Below are positions 1 through 7,082 of a stretch of 14,227 nt of DNA, one piece after another. Source of the DNA: a bacterium (lineage in GTDB: Bacteria; UBA9089; JAHJRX01); contig JASEGW010000033.1 of assembly GCA_030017825.1 (NCBI GenBank), positions 1-14,227 on the forward strand, given 5' to 3'. Under the pieces are notes generated by a model, which was not told where the DNA came from, did no database searches, and saw only the letters and a list, made by a program, of their open reading frames with translations. Both the position numbers and the translations under genes were made by a program. Each line of letters starts with the position of its first letter. The first letter of the stretch is position 1.

Positions 1-2
1 TC

Positions 3-134
3 GAATTTTACTTTAGTGTGCTACAATACCTAATTATTTTTGCATGGGGAGTTATGTTTTATTTTGTAGTTGGAGAGAAGATTAACATAGAATTAATAAA
101 AATATATTTTAGAATCACTATGCAACTAAGTTAA
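3..134 (+). CDS. C-terminal tail of a probable membrane protein (5' truncated)
   Basis: A reading frame open from the window edge runs 43 codons to a TAA at 132-134. The tail contains a strongly hydrophobic, aromatic-rich stretch (LQYLIIFAWGVMFYFVV) of transmembrane length, followed by a short charged amphipathic end. This looks like the last membrane helix and cytoplasmic tail of an integral membrane protein. The family cannot be recognised from this fragment. Its stop overlaps the stop of the minus-strand methyltransferase by 9 bp (convergent genes), a common arrangement in compact genomes that mildly supports it being real. The sequence is AT-rich, so a chance open frame of this length is possible; the other two + frames are closed by stops at about 13 and 31. 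Confidence 0.45.
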   Translation, partial: EFYFSVLQYLIIFAWGVMFYFVVGEKINIELIKIYFRITMQLS

Positions 135-1130
135 ACTTTGCAAAATATCCAATTCCTTAGGCATTTTTGTCTGTTTTTCTTTTTTAACCAAGGAATCATT
201 TACATGAAAACGTTCTAAATTTATAGGAACTATTTCTGTATTGCCTCTTGTTACTTTTTTTCTTTTATCTTTTGTCAATAATTCAAAGCTCACTCCTCCG
301 CCAATTAAAATAGTATAAAGAGAAATTAAATATTTGGGAAGATAGATTAAATTCTTTATCTTAACTTGCTCTAACAGAGGTTTCCACTGTTTAAGATTAA
401 AACATTTCTTAAAACCTTGTCGATAATAAAAAAAGCTATATTCATGATGAATAAGACCGCTTTTTTCTTGCTCTGTATCTTTTTGACGCAGAATTCCTTT
501 TACTGGTTCCCAAATAACACAAATTCCTTTAGGCTTTAAAATACGATTTATCTCACTTATTACCGCCTTAAAATCACTTACATGATGTAATATTTCTTTA
601 CAAAAAACAATATCAAATGAATCATTAGCAAAAGGAAGAATTTCTACATCGCCAACAAGGCGTTCAAAATAGTGATTTTGATCAATAAATGCTCCTCCGC
701 AGCGAATAAACTCAGGCATAATATCTATAGATACTACTTCTGCTCCATATTTTGTAAACATCCAACTTGTTTCGCAACAACCAGCACCTAAATCTAAAAG
801 CAAAGCTCCTTTTCTTTGTTTCATAATATCTCTTATCCCTTTATTCATTATAGGAGCATAATTTCTTAAATATTCCAAGTGTTCCTCTTGGTTATGATTC
901 TCATAGACCCATTTATATTCACCTTCCATTTCTGCTAACTTTTCTTTAATCTCCAAATTATTCCTCAATCCTAAAATAACCACTCCTTCTCTAATAAGAA
1001 AATCATAATTACAACTTGGACATCTTAAGGTGCCTTTTATAATTTCATCTTCCATAGCCTCTTCGCTTATTAAATTAAGCTTAGAAAGACATCCTGGGCA
1101 AAATAGAATATTTAATAGTTTGTATTTCAC
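126..1130 (-). CDS. Class I SAM-dependent methyltransferase with N-terminal Trm112-like zinc ribbon
   Basis: Predicted cytoplasmic 334-residue protein. Residues 1-55 form a Trm112-like zinc ribbon: CPGC at 11-14 and CPSC at 37-40, followed by the typical segment YDFLIREGVVIL. A Rossmann methyltransferase domain follows at about 100-230. Motif I is LLLDLGAGCCETS, the acidic post-I strand end is VVSIDI, then GDVEILPFANDSFDIVFC and the LHHV...EINRILKPKG segment of the Methyltransf_11 type. The C-terminal third is not recognisable and could bind the acceptor. The substrate is unknown; such fusions occur in quinone, lipid or sugar modification and in secondary metabolism. The start is a GTG without a Shine-Dalgarno site; an in-frame TGA shortly upstream excludes a much longer protein. 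It is divergent from livK and convergent with the fragment at the window edge. Confidence 0.8.
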   Translation of the reverse strand: MKYKLLNILFCPGCLSKLNLISEEAMEDEIIKGTLRCPSCNYDFLIREGVVILGLRNNLEIKEKLAEMEGEYKWVYENHNQEEHLEYLRNYAPIMNKGIRDIMKQRKGALLLDLGAGCCETSWMFTKYGAEVVSIDIMPEFIRCGGAFIDQNHYFERLVGDVEILPFANDSFDIVFCKEILHHVSDFKAVISEINRILKPKGICVIWEPVKGILRQKDTEQEKSGLIHHEYSFFYYRQGFKKCFNLKQWKPLLEQVKIKNLIYLPKYLISLYTILIGGGVSFELLTKDKRKKVTRGNTEIVPINLERFHVNDSLVKKEKQTKMPKELDILQSLT

Positions 1131-1136
1131 AATAAA

Positions 1137-1165
1137 ATTATATCACTACGCCTCCCATTTGAAAA
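1137..1165 (-). promoter_or_regulatory. Candidate promoter of the methyltransferase, placed for a leaderless mRNA
   Basis: On the minus strand a perfect TATAAT (plus 1142-1137) lies 17 nt downstream of TTTTCA (plus 1165-1160, 4 of 6 matches to TTGACA). Only six bases separate the -10 box from the GTG start at 1130, so the expected start point is on or next to the start codon. This would explain the missing ribosome-binding site. AT-rich DNA makes chance TATAAT matches easy, hence the modest confidence. Confidence 0.4.
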
Positions 1166-1173
1166 TAATTAAA

Positions 1174-1202
1174 TTGACTAAGAAGATAAGTTTTGATATA
1201 AA
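1174..1202 (+). promoter_or_regulatory. Sigma-70-type promoter of the liv operon
   Basis: TTGACT (1174-1179), a 17-nt spacer and TATAAA (1197-1202) lie about 20 bases before the GGGAG ribosome-binding site at 1221-1225. The expected transcription start is near 1209, giving a leader of about 20 nt. This leaves no room for a riboswitch or T-box, so control should act at the promoter. No clear operator dyad was seen over it. Confidence 0.65.
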
Positions 1203-1230
1203 TATTTAAAATTTCACCAAGGGAGATATC

Positions 1231-2349
1231 TTGAAAATGCTTAAAAAATTTGCTATATCTGCTTTAGCTATTTTTCTGCTCCTAAGTTGTGCTAAGAAAG
1301 AAAAAGTAATTAAGATTGGAGGTGTAGGTCCTTTAACTGGTTCCCAGTCAGAAGTAGGCCAAGATCTAATTAATGGAGAAAAGTTGGCTGTAGAAGAAAT
1401 TAACGCTTCTGGAGGACTTTTGGGTAAAAAGGTAGTATTGGTTTCTATGGATGATAAGGCAGACCCTAAAGAAGCAGTTAGCGTAGCTCATAAATTAGTT
1501 TCTGATTCTCAAGTAATAGCGGTAATAGGACATTTAAACAGTGGAGCTACTCTTCCTGCATCTCGTGTATATCACCAAGGAGGTATGGTTATGTTAACCC
1601 CTACCTCTACTAACCCTAAAATCACTAAACAAGGATTTAAAAACGTTTTTCGGGCTTGTATTACTGATGAGGTGCAGGGTCCTTTATGTGCTGACTTTGC
1701 TATTGATAAATTAAGCAAGGAAAAATTTGCTGTTTTACATGATAAAACTGCTTATGGCCAAGGTATTGCTGAACAATTTACTAAAAAAGTTATAGACAGA
1801 GAAAAATCTCTCCTGCTCTTCGAAGGAATTACTGAAGGGGATAAAGACTTTACAGCCATATCAACTAAGATTAAAAATTTAAATCCTGATCTCTTATTCT
1901 TTGGAGGTGCATTTCCTGAAGGAGGATTGATTATTAAACAAGCTCGTCAATTGGGAATGGATGCTACTTTCATGGCTGGAGATGGATGTTTTGCTCCTGA
2001 ATTTATGAAGATTGGAGGAAATGCTTCTGAAGGAACTATTATTAGTTTTTTAGCCTCTCCTTGGGAAGAAAAAGAGTCCGCCAAAGAATTCGTAGCTAAG
2101 TTTAAGAAAAAATATGGAGTGGTAAAAACTTATGCTCCTTATGGATATGAATGCATTAATATTATTGCCAAAGCAATTAAAGCAGCTAAAAAAGCCGAAA
2201 GAGGAGCTCTTTTAGGAGCAATGTCTGATCCTAATTTTTATTATGAAGGAATATTAGGAAACACTCAATTTGATAATAAAGGTGACACTAAAAACAAGGA
2301 ACTTTATTTTTATGTAGTAAAAGAAGGCAAGCTTCAGCTGTGCAAGTAA
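1231..2349 (+). CDS. livK: LivK/LivJ-type branched-chain amino acid ABC transporter substrate-binding lipoprotein
   Basis: A 372-residue periplasmic binding protein of the Peripla_BP_6 (Leu/Ile/Val-binding) family. It captures the substrate outside the cytoplasmic membrane and delivers it to the LivH/LivM channel. Residues 1-20 are a lipoprotein signal with a KK n-region and lipobox LLSC, so Cys20 should be lipidated. The mature chain shows family hallmarks: IGGVGPLTGSQSEVGQDLING, AVEEINASGGLLGKK, VIGHLNSGATLPASRVY, MLTPTSTNP and KTAYGQGIA. The TTG at 1231 is chosen because GGGAG at 1221-1225 lies 5 nt upstream; ATG at 1237 would remove only two residues. It is the first gene of the liv operon, 166 bp before livH, with the gap largely filled by an inverted-repeat element. 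Family members bind Leu/Ile/Val but also other amino acids, amides or aromatics, so the substrate is not certain. Confidence 0.9.
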   Translation: MKMLKKFAISALAIFLLLSCAKKEKVIKIGGVGPLTGSQSEVGQDLINGEKLAVEEINASGGLLGKKVVLVSMDDKADPKEAVSVAHKLVSDSQVIAVIGHLNSGATLPASRVYHQGGMVMLTPTSTNPKITKQGFKNVFRACITDEVQGPLCADFAIDKLSKEKFAVLHDKTAYGQGIAEQFTKKVIDREKSLLLFEGITEGDKDFTAISTKIKNLNPDLLFFGGAFPEGGLIIKQARQLGMDATFMAGDGCFAPEFMKIGGNASEGTIISFLASPWEEKESAKEFVAKFKKKYGVVKTYAPYGYECINIIAKAIKAAKKAERGALLGAMSDPNFYYEGILGNTQFDNKGDTKNKELYFYVVKEGKLQLCK

Positions 2350-2400
2350 TAATACCTTAAAGCATTAACACAGATTTTTCTTTTTGCTTTTTAGAGAAAA

Positions 2401-2500
2401 TTGTAACTATTCAGCAATGTTCAATGTAACAATATATTTCGTAACAACATATTTCCTTAGTGCGAAGTTTAAAAATTAGGTTTATGCTGAATAGTTACAA
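2401..2500. repeat. 100-bp element with perfect 16-bp inverted termini and an internal tandem 15-mer
   Basis: TTGTAACTATTCAGCA (2401-2416) is exactly matched in reverse complement at 2485-2500, enclosing 68 bp. Inside, GTAACAATATATTTC (2426-2440) is followed immediately by GTAACAACATATTTC (2441-2455), a tandem pair differing at one base. AAAA flanks both ends, which could be a target duplication but is low complexity. There is no coding capacity. The form fits a MITE or an insertion-sequence remnant. In RNA it would make a long stem ending 15 nt before the livH start. It is not an intrinsic terminator, because no U-run follows the right arm on the + strand. Confidence 0.7.
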
Positions 2501-2515
2501 AAAATTTTAGGTAAA

Positions 2516-3415
2516 ATGTTTACTCAACAGATTATCAACGGACTCACATTAGGTTGTATTTACGCTCTTATTGCTTTAGGCTATACCTTAATTTTTGGAA
2601 TTATTAGGCTTATTAATTTTGCTCAAGGTGAAATGTCTATGGTAGGAGCATATATTGCCATTGGAATTACTATACTCTTATCTAAATATGGGCTTTTATC
2701 AGAAAACCTACTTTTAACCTTGCCTCTTATTTTTGTTATAACCATTACTGGCTGTTCTTTGCTGGGCATATTGGTAGAGCTTGTAGCTATTCGTCCTATC
2801 CGTAATTCCCCAGCTCTTGATGCTTTGATAACTACTTTAGGAATTTCTATTATTCTTCAAAATAGCTTCATGCTCTTATTTGGTTCTAATAATAAAGTTT
2901 TTCCTTCTATTTTCTTTCAAGATTCGCTATTTATTCGTAACGCTCAAATCTCTTATCTGCAAATTTTTATTATTGGACTATCAATAGTTTCCATGATTAT
3001 ACTTCACATCTTTATCAATAAATCTAAGTTAGGAAGGTCTATGAAAGCTGTATCCGAAGATAAGGTTTTAGCTAATTTGATGGGTATTAATATTAACAGC
3101 ATTATCAGAAATACTTTTATTATTGCTTCAACTATGGCTGCTATTTCTGGAATTATGCTTTGTATGTATTATGGAGTAGCTCGTTATGATATGGGCTTTA
3201 TACCAGGTATTAAAGCTTTTACAGCAGCAATCTTAGGAGGAATTGGCAATATACCGGGAGCTGTTTTAGGAGGAGTATTGTTAGGCATTATTGAAGGCTT
3301 GTGCGCAGGATATATTTCAGCTGATTATAAAGATGTTTTTTCTTTTATACTCTTAATCATAATCTTAATCTTCAAGCCCCAAGGCCTTCTAGGTGAAAAA
3401 GTATCCCAAGAATAG
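2516..3415 (+). CDS. livH: LivH-type branched-chain amino acid ABC transporter permease
   Basis: A 299-residue integral membrane permease of the BPD_transp_2 family, forming half of the transport channel with LivM. The N-terminus shows the LivH signature ALGYTLIFGIIRLINFAQGE near residues 20-39, followed by about eight hydrophobic segments. The cytoplasmic coupling (EAA-like) loop reads MKAVSEDKVLANLMGININ at about residues 176-194. Then come AAILGGIGNIPGAVLGG and the closing motif FKPQGLLGEK. Length is normal for LivH. The start ATG has only a weak ribosome site (TAGG) and lies just downstream of the inverted-repeat element, so translation may be lower than that of livK. Twenty-one to 39 bp separate it from the next gene, depending on that gene's start. 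Confidence 0.92.
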   Translation: MFTQQIINGLTLGCIYALIALGYTLIFGIIRLINFAQGEMSMVGAYIAIGITILLSKYGLLSENLLLTLPLIFVITITGCSLLGILVELVAIRPIRNSPALDALITTLGISIILQNSFMLLFGSNNKVFPSIFFQDSLFIRNAQISYLQIFIIGLSIVSMIILHIFINKSKLGRSMKAVSEDKVLANLMGININSIIRNTFIIASTMAAISGIMLCMYYGVARYDMGFIPGIKAFTAAILGGIGNIPGAVLGGVLLGIIEGLCAGYISADYKDVFSFILLIIILIFKPQGLLGEKVSQE

Positions 3416-3454
3416 AAATCATTCCACTTCCAAGTTTTGTATAAAGGCGTTACA

Positions 3455-5230
3455 ATGCAAGCAGTTAATATTTCAAAAGAAAAATACACAAGAACCCTTA
3501 TAGTAATTGCCATCTTAATAATACTTCCCTATCTTCTTTCCAATCAATACTACACGCATATTTTAGTCTTATCTGGTATCTATGTAATTATGGCCTTAGG
3601 GCTTAATATAGTAGTAGGTTTTGCTGGATTATTAGATTTAGGTTATATTGCTTTTTATGCTGTAGGAGCTTATACTTGCGCTCTTTTTTCAACCTATTTT
3701 GAAGTCTCCTTTTGGCTCCTGCTTCCTTTAGGAGGAGTATTGGCAGCAATTTTTGGAATACTTTTAGGATTTCCCACATTAAGAGTTAAAGGAATATATT
3801 TAGCTACTGTTACCTTAGGTTTTGGAGAGATAATTCGCTTGGTTATTAGAAATTGGGATAGCTTAACTAATGGACCTAAAGGAATTATGGGTATTTCACA
3901 TCCCCATATATTTAATTTTAATCTAACATCTCCTGTTCATTTTTACTATTTAATCTTAATTCTAGGGGTAGCTACTACCTTTATCTCTTATAGATTAAGC
4001 AAATCTCCTTTAGGAAAATTTTGGATAGCTATTAAAGATAATGAAATTGCAGCTTCTGTGTTAGGAATAGATACTGTAAAGATGAAATTATATGCCTTTG
4101 CTATTGGAGCTTTCTTTGCAGGTGTTGCTGGCTGCTTTTTTGCTAGTTGGCAAGGATTTGTAGCTCCTATAAGCTTTACTTTCTTAGAATCTATTATTGT
4201 TCTATGTATTGTAATCTTAGGAGGAATGGGAAGCATCGTTGGCTCTATAATAAGTGCTCTTATTCTGGTTATCCTGCCAGAGCTTTTAAGACAGTTTCAA
4301 TTATACCGTATGTTATTCTTTGGCTTATCCTTAACCTTTATTATGATTTATAGAAGTAGAAGAAAAATAAAGGCTAAAGAAGAGAGCTTTCGTTTAGAAA
4401 ATGATAAAATCCAGAAAAAAGAAGAAATATCTAATATAAAAGAAATATTCCAAACAAAGAATGAATCAGCCGTTAAAGAGAATATAATTTTAGAAGTTGA
4501 GAAAATAAGTAAAAATTTTGGGGGATTAAAAGCTTTAAGCAATGTTAATTTTAAAGTCAGGAATTTAGAGATTTTAAGTATTATCGGACCTAATGGCGCA
4601 GGAAAAACAACTTTTTTTAATTGTATGAGTGGTATTGAAAAAGCTGACCAGGGAAGAATAAATTTTTATGAGCAAAGAATTATAGGAAATTATGGCAGTT
4701 TGCCAGCTCATAAAATTGCCAAATTAGGCATATCTCGTACCTTTCAGAATACTTGTCTTTTTGAAAGCTTAAGTGTCTTAGAGAATGTGCTTATTGGAAC
4801 TTACATCCAGCAAAATAAGAACCAAAAAGAGAATAAAAAAGAGACTTTAGCTTTAGAGTTGTTAAATTATGTGGGCTTAAAAGAAAAAAGTTATGAAAGA
4901 GTTAATAATCTAAGTTATGGACATCAAAGATACTTAGAAATTGCTCGTGCTTTATCAGTTAGGCCCAAGCTTCTTCTTTTAGACGAACCTGCCAATGGAT
5001 TGAATTTACATGAAAAAGAAATATTAATGAACCTCCTTTTAGATATTAGAGAAAAACTACATGTCACTATTATCTTAATAGAACACGACATGAGAGTAGT
5101 AATGAAAATTTCCGACCATATTGTAGTTTTAGACCACGGAGAACGCATTGCATATGGAACTCCTATAGAAATTCAGAACAATAGATTAGTCCAAGAAGCT
5201 TATTTAGGAAGAGGTAAAAAAGTTGAATGA
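3455..5230 (+). CDS. livM-livG: Fused LivM permease-LivG ATP-binding protein
   Basis: One 591-residue chain carries two liv subunits. Residues 1-300 are the LivM permease: hydrophobic helices, MALGLNIVVGFAGLLDLGY, a coupling loop AIKDNEIAASVLGID and VILGGMGSIVGS. Residues about 301-345 are a charged, Lys/Glu-rich linker. Residues about 346-591 are the LivG ATPase: Walker A GPNGAGKT at 378-385, Q-loop SRTFQNTCLF, signature LSYGHQRYLEIA, Walker B LLLLDEPANGLN and switch histidine in IEHDM. All ATPase motifs are present; the signature has His where LivG usually has Gln (LSYGQQR). ATG 3455 is preferred over the TTG at 3437 because AAAGG at 3443-3447 lies 7 nt upstream. The gene sits between livH and livF and overlaps livF by 8 bp. 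No frameshift is needed to join the two parts. Confidence 0.92.
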   Translation: MQAVNISKEKYTRTLIVIAILIILPYLLSNQYYTHILVLSGIYVIMALGLNIVVGFAGLLDLGYIAFYAVGAYTCALFSTYFEVSFWLLLPLGGVLAAIFGILLGFPTLRVKGIYLATVTLGFGEIIRLVIRNWDSLTNGPKGIMGISHPHIFNFNLTSPVHFYYLILILGVATTFISYRLSKSPLGKFWIAIKDNEIAASVLGIDTVKMKLYAFAIGAFFAGVAGCFFASWQGFVAPISFTFLESIIVLCIVILGGMGSIVGSIISALILVILPELLRQFQLYRMLFFGLSLTFIMIYRSRRKIKAKEESFRLENDKIQKKEEISNIKEIFQTKNESAVKENIILEVEKISKNFGGLKALSNVNFKVRNLEILSIIGPNGAGKTTFFNCMSGIEKADQGRINFYEQRIIGNYGSLPAHKIAKLGISRTFQNTCLFESLSVLENVLIGTYIQQNKNQKENKKETLALELLNYVGLKEKSYERVNNLSYGHQRYLEIARALSVRPKLLLLDEPANGLNLHEKEILMNLLLDIREKLHVTIILIEHDMRVVMKISDHIVVLDHGERIAYGTPIEIQNNRLVQEAYLGRGKKVE

Positions 5231-5942
5231 GGGATTTCTATTAGACATAGAAAATCTTTGGGTGTATTATGATCGCATTGCCGCTTTAAAAGAGGTATCT
5301 CTAAAGGTTAAAAAAGGAGAAATCGTAGCTCTTTTAGGAGCTAACGGAGCAGGGAAAACTACCACTTTAATGTCTATTTCTCGTATCTTAAATATCGAGC
5401 AAGGAAAGATAAATTACAAAGGAACTGATATTATTAATTTTTCTCCAGAAAACATAGTATCTATGGGAATTAGGCAAATACCAGAGCGTAAAAAGATATT
5501 TCGTTATTTAAAGGTGGAAGACAATTTACTAATGGGAGCTTACTTAGAAAAGAATAAGATAAGAATTAAACATAATTTAGAAAAAGTTTATGATCTTTTT
5601 CCACCTCTTTGGGAAAGAAGAAATAAGTTAGGAGATACCCTAAGCGGAGGAGAACAACAAATGTTAGCTATTGGCATGTCTTTAATGTCTGAAGTAGAGC
5701 TTCTCCTTTTAGACGAACCTTCATTGGGATTAGCTCCTAAATTTGTGGAAGAAACTTTCCAGATTATCGAAGAAGTAAATAAAAAAGGAACTTCCATTTT
5801 ATTAGTAGAACAAAATGCCTATATGGCTTTAGAAATTGCCCATAGAGGATATGTTTTAGAAGCAGGAAAAGTTAAATTTGAAGATAGAGCATCAGATTTA
5901 CTGAAAAACCCAGCAATTAAAGAAGCCTATTTGGGAGGATAG
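5223..5942 (+). CDS. livF: LivF-type branched-chain amino acid ABC transporter ATP-binding protein
   Basis: A 239-residue cytoplasmic ATPase that pairs with the LivG half to drive the transporter. Walker A is GANGAGKT (39-46). The LivF-typical Q-loop region follows as GIRQIPERKKIFRYLKVEDN, then signature LSGGEQQMLAIG (140-151), Walker B LLLLDEPSLGLAP (about 160-172) and ILLVEQNAYMALE. The switch position has Gln-Asn after VE, as in LivF proteins, rather than the His-Asp of LivG. The start is TTG 5223 with GAGG at 5211-5214 eight bases upstream; it overlaps the end of livM-livG by 8 bp, implying translational coupling. It is the last gene of the liv operon. No clear terminator follows before the hydrogenase promoter, so some read-through is possible. 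Confidence 0.93.
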   Translation: MNEGFLLDIENLWVYYDRIAALKEVSLKVKKGEIVALLGANGAGKTTTLMSISRILNIEQGKINYKGTDIINFSPENIVSMGIRQIPERKKIFRYLKVEDNLLMGAYLEKNKIRIKHNLEKVYDLFPPLWERRNKLGDTLSGGEQQMLAIGMSLMSEVELLLLDEPSLGLAPKFVEETFQIIEEVNKKGTSILLVEQNAYMALEIAHRGYVLEAGKVKFEDRASDLLKNPAIKEAYLGG

Positions 5943-5986
5943 GTAGTAGTAAGAGGCAATATAATAGTAAAATGTGTTTTTTCTTA

Positions 5987-6015
5987 TTGACAAAAAAGGA
6001 TATAAAATAGATAAT
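5987..6015 (+). promoter_or_regulatory. Strong sigma-70-type promoter of the hydrogenase operon
   Basis: A perfect TTGACA (5987-5992), a 17-nt spacer and GATAAT (6010-6015) lie 45 bp after livF. Transcription should start near 6022, giving a leader of about 80 nt before the hydrogenase small subunit. The leader is AT-rich and contains a run of eight T at about 6039-6046 without a GC-rich stem, so it is not an evident terminator. The match shows a housekeeping promoter rather than a sigma-54 one (no GG-N10-GC pair at this place). Confidence 0.7.
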
Positions 6016-6024
6016 GCTATCTAT
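6007..6024. promoter_or_regulatory. Dyad over the -10 box and start point; candidate operator
   Basis: ATAGATA (6007-6013) and TATCTAT (6018-6024) are perfect inverted 7-bp arms around ATGC. The dyad covers the -10 hexamer and the expected transcription start, the usual position for a repressor site. The regulator is not identified, and AT-rich DNA gives such dyads by chance at some rate. Confidence 0.4.
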
Positions 6025-6104
6025 AGTAAAATTTGGGTTTTTTTTGGTTAAACAACTTATAAAATATACCAGAAAAACCTAAAAAATTTAAGGAGGTGGT
6101 CCTA

Positions 6105-7070
6105 TTGCCTATAACCAGAAGGGATTTTTTAAAGCATTGTGGGGCTGGAACACTTGGGATTGCTCTATCGCAGTTTTATTTGCCCGAAGTACTTAAAATT
6201 TTTGAGGCAGCTGCGGCAGGGGAGCCTCCAGTGTTATGGCTTCAGGGTCAATCATGCACAGGATGTTCAGTATCTCTCTTAAACACTGTTCATCCCTCCA
6301 TTGCTGATGTATTGCTGAAAGTTATTTCGGTAAAGTTTCACCCAACGGTCATGGCTGCTCAAGGAGATTTAGCCATATCTGCTATTGAAAAGACTTACAA
6401 AGAAAATGCCGGAAAATATATTTTAATTGTAGAAGGCTCAATTCCCATAAAGGATGGAGGAATTCACTGTACAGTTGGCGAAACTCATGATGGTAAACCA
6501 ATTACTATACTTGACTGGGCAAAAAAGCTTGCCCCTAAAGCTGCAGCTATTGTGGCTGTAGGAACATGTGCTGCTTATGGTGGCATCCCTGGTGGCGCAC
6601 CAAATCCAACTGGAGCTAAAAGTGTAAAAGAAGTAACTGGAAAGACTGTTTTGAACTTACCTGGCTGTCCTGCCCATCCTGACTGGATTGTAGGATCTTT
6701 AGTTCATGTTCTTCGTTTTGGATTACCTGCTCTTGATGAACATGGTAGACCAAAGATGTTCTATGGAAAAAATATCCATGAGAACTGCCAGAATTATTTT
6801 CATTATAACAATGATACCTATGCTGAAAATCTTTCCGATGAAGGATGTCTTATAAATTTAGGATGCAAGGGTCCTCAAACCTATGCCGACTGTCCTAAAA
6901 GACATTGGAACAATGGAGTCAACTGGTGTATAGGAGCTAAAGCTCCTTGTATTGGCTGCACGCAACCTGAATTTCCTGATGGAACTTCTCCTATGTATGC
7001 AGCAATTCAAGATGAACTTCGACCAAAGAAAGTAAAAATCAATTCTTTGGAAAATACTTTAGTAGGATAA
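6105..7070 (+). CDS. [NiFe] hydrogenase small subunit, Tat-exported, three-cluster type
   Basis: A 321-residue electron-transfer subunit of a group 1-like uptake [NiFe] hydrogenase. It passes electrons from the large-subunit active site through three FeS clusters. The TTG at 6105 is chosen because AAGGAGG at 6090-6096 is 8 nt upstream; the in-frame GTG at 6096 overlaps that site and cannot use it. The twin-arginine motif TRRDFLK near the N-terminus with a hydrophobic stretch and AAAAG gives Tat export. Proximal cluster: Cys51, 54, 155, 188. Distal: His225, Cys228, 248, 254. Medial: Cys263, 275, 282, 285. Cys275, in NWCIG, replaces the Pro usual in standard enzymes, predicting a [4Fe-4S] medial cluster. 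The two extra proximal cysteines of oxygen-tolerant enzymes are absent (SCTGCS, YGG). There is no C-terminal membrane anchor. It lies 12 nt before the large subunit. Confidence 0.93.
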   Translation: MPITRRDFLKHCGAGTLGIALSQFYLPEVLKIFEAAAAGEPPVLWLQGQSCTGCSVSLLNTVHPSIADVLLKVISVKFHPTVMAAQGDLAISAIEKTYKENAGKYILIVEGSIPIKDGGIHCTVGETHDGKPITILDWAKKLAPKAAAIVAVGTCAAYGGIPGGAPNPTGAKSVKEVTGKTVLNLPGCPAHPDWIVGSLVHVLRFGLPALDEHGRPKMFYGKNIHENCQNYFHYNNDTYAENLSDEGCLINLGCKGPQTYADCPKRHWNNGVNWCIGAKAPCIGCTQPEFPDGTSPMYAAIQDELRPKKVKINSLENTLVG

Positions 7071-7082
7071 GGAGGTGAGCAG

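Noticed and set aside
2426..2455. Tandem 15-mers as a minimal CRISPR or iteron array
   Set aside because: Only two directly adjacent copies with no spacers, no cas or rep gene nearby; better seen as internal structure of the inverted-repeat element.
6016..6104. Leader of the hydrogenase operon as a riboswitch or attenuator
   Set aside because: Only weak A/T pairings (around the T8 run and AAAAACC) and a 4-bp AGGA/TCCT pair over the ribosome site are visible; no convincing conserved fold.
6096..6104. GTG at 6096 as the small-subunit start
   Set aside because: The AAGGAGG ribosome site overlaps this codon; the TTG at 6105 has correct spacing and still keeps the full Tat motif.
6105..7070. Oxygen-tolerant six-cysteine proximal cluster
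   Set aside because: The two diagnostic extra positions are Gly (SCTGCS and YGGI); the additional Cys in GIHCTVG is not at either of those positions.
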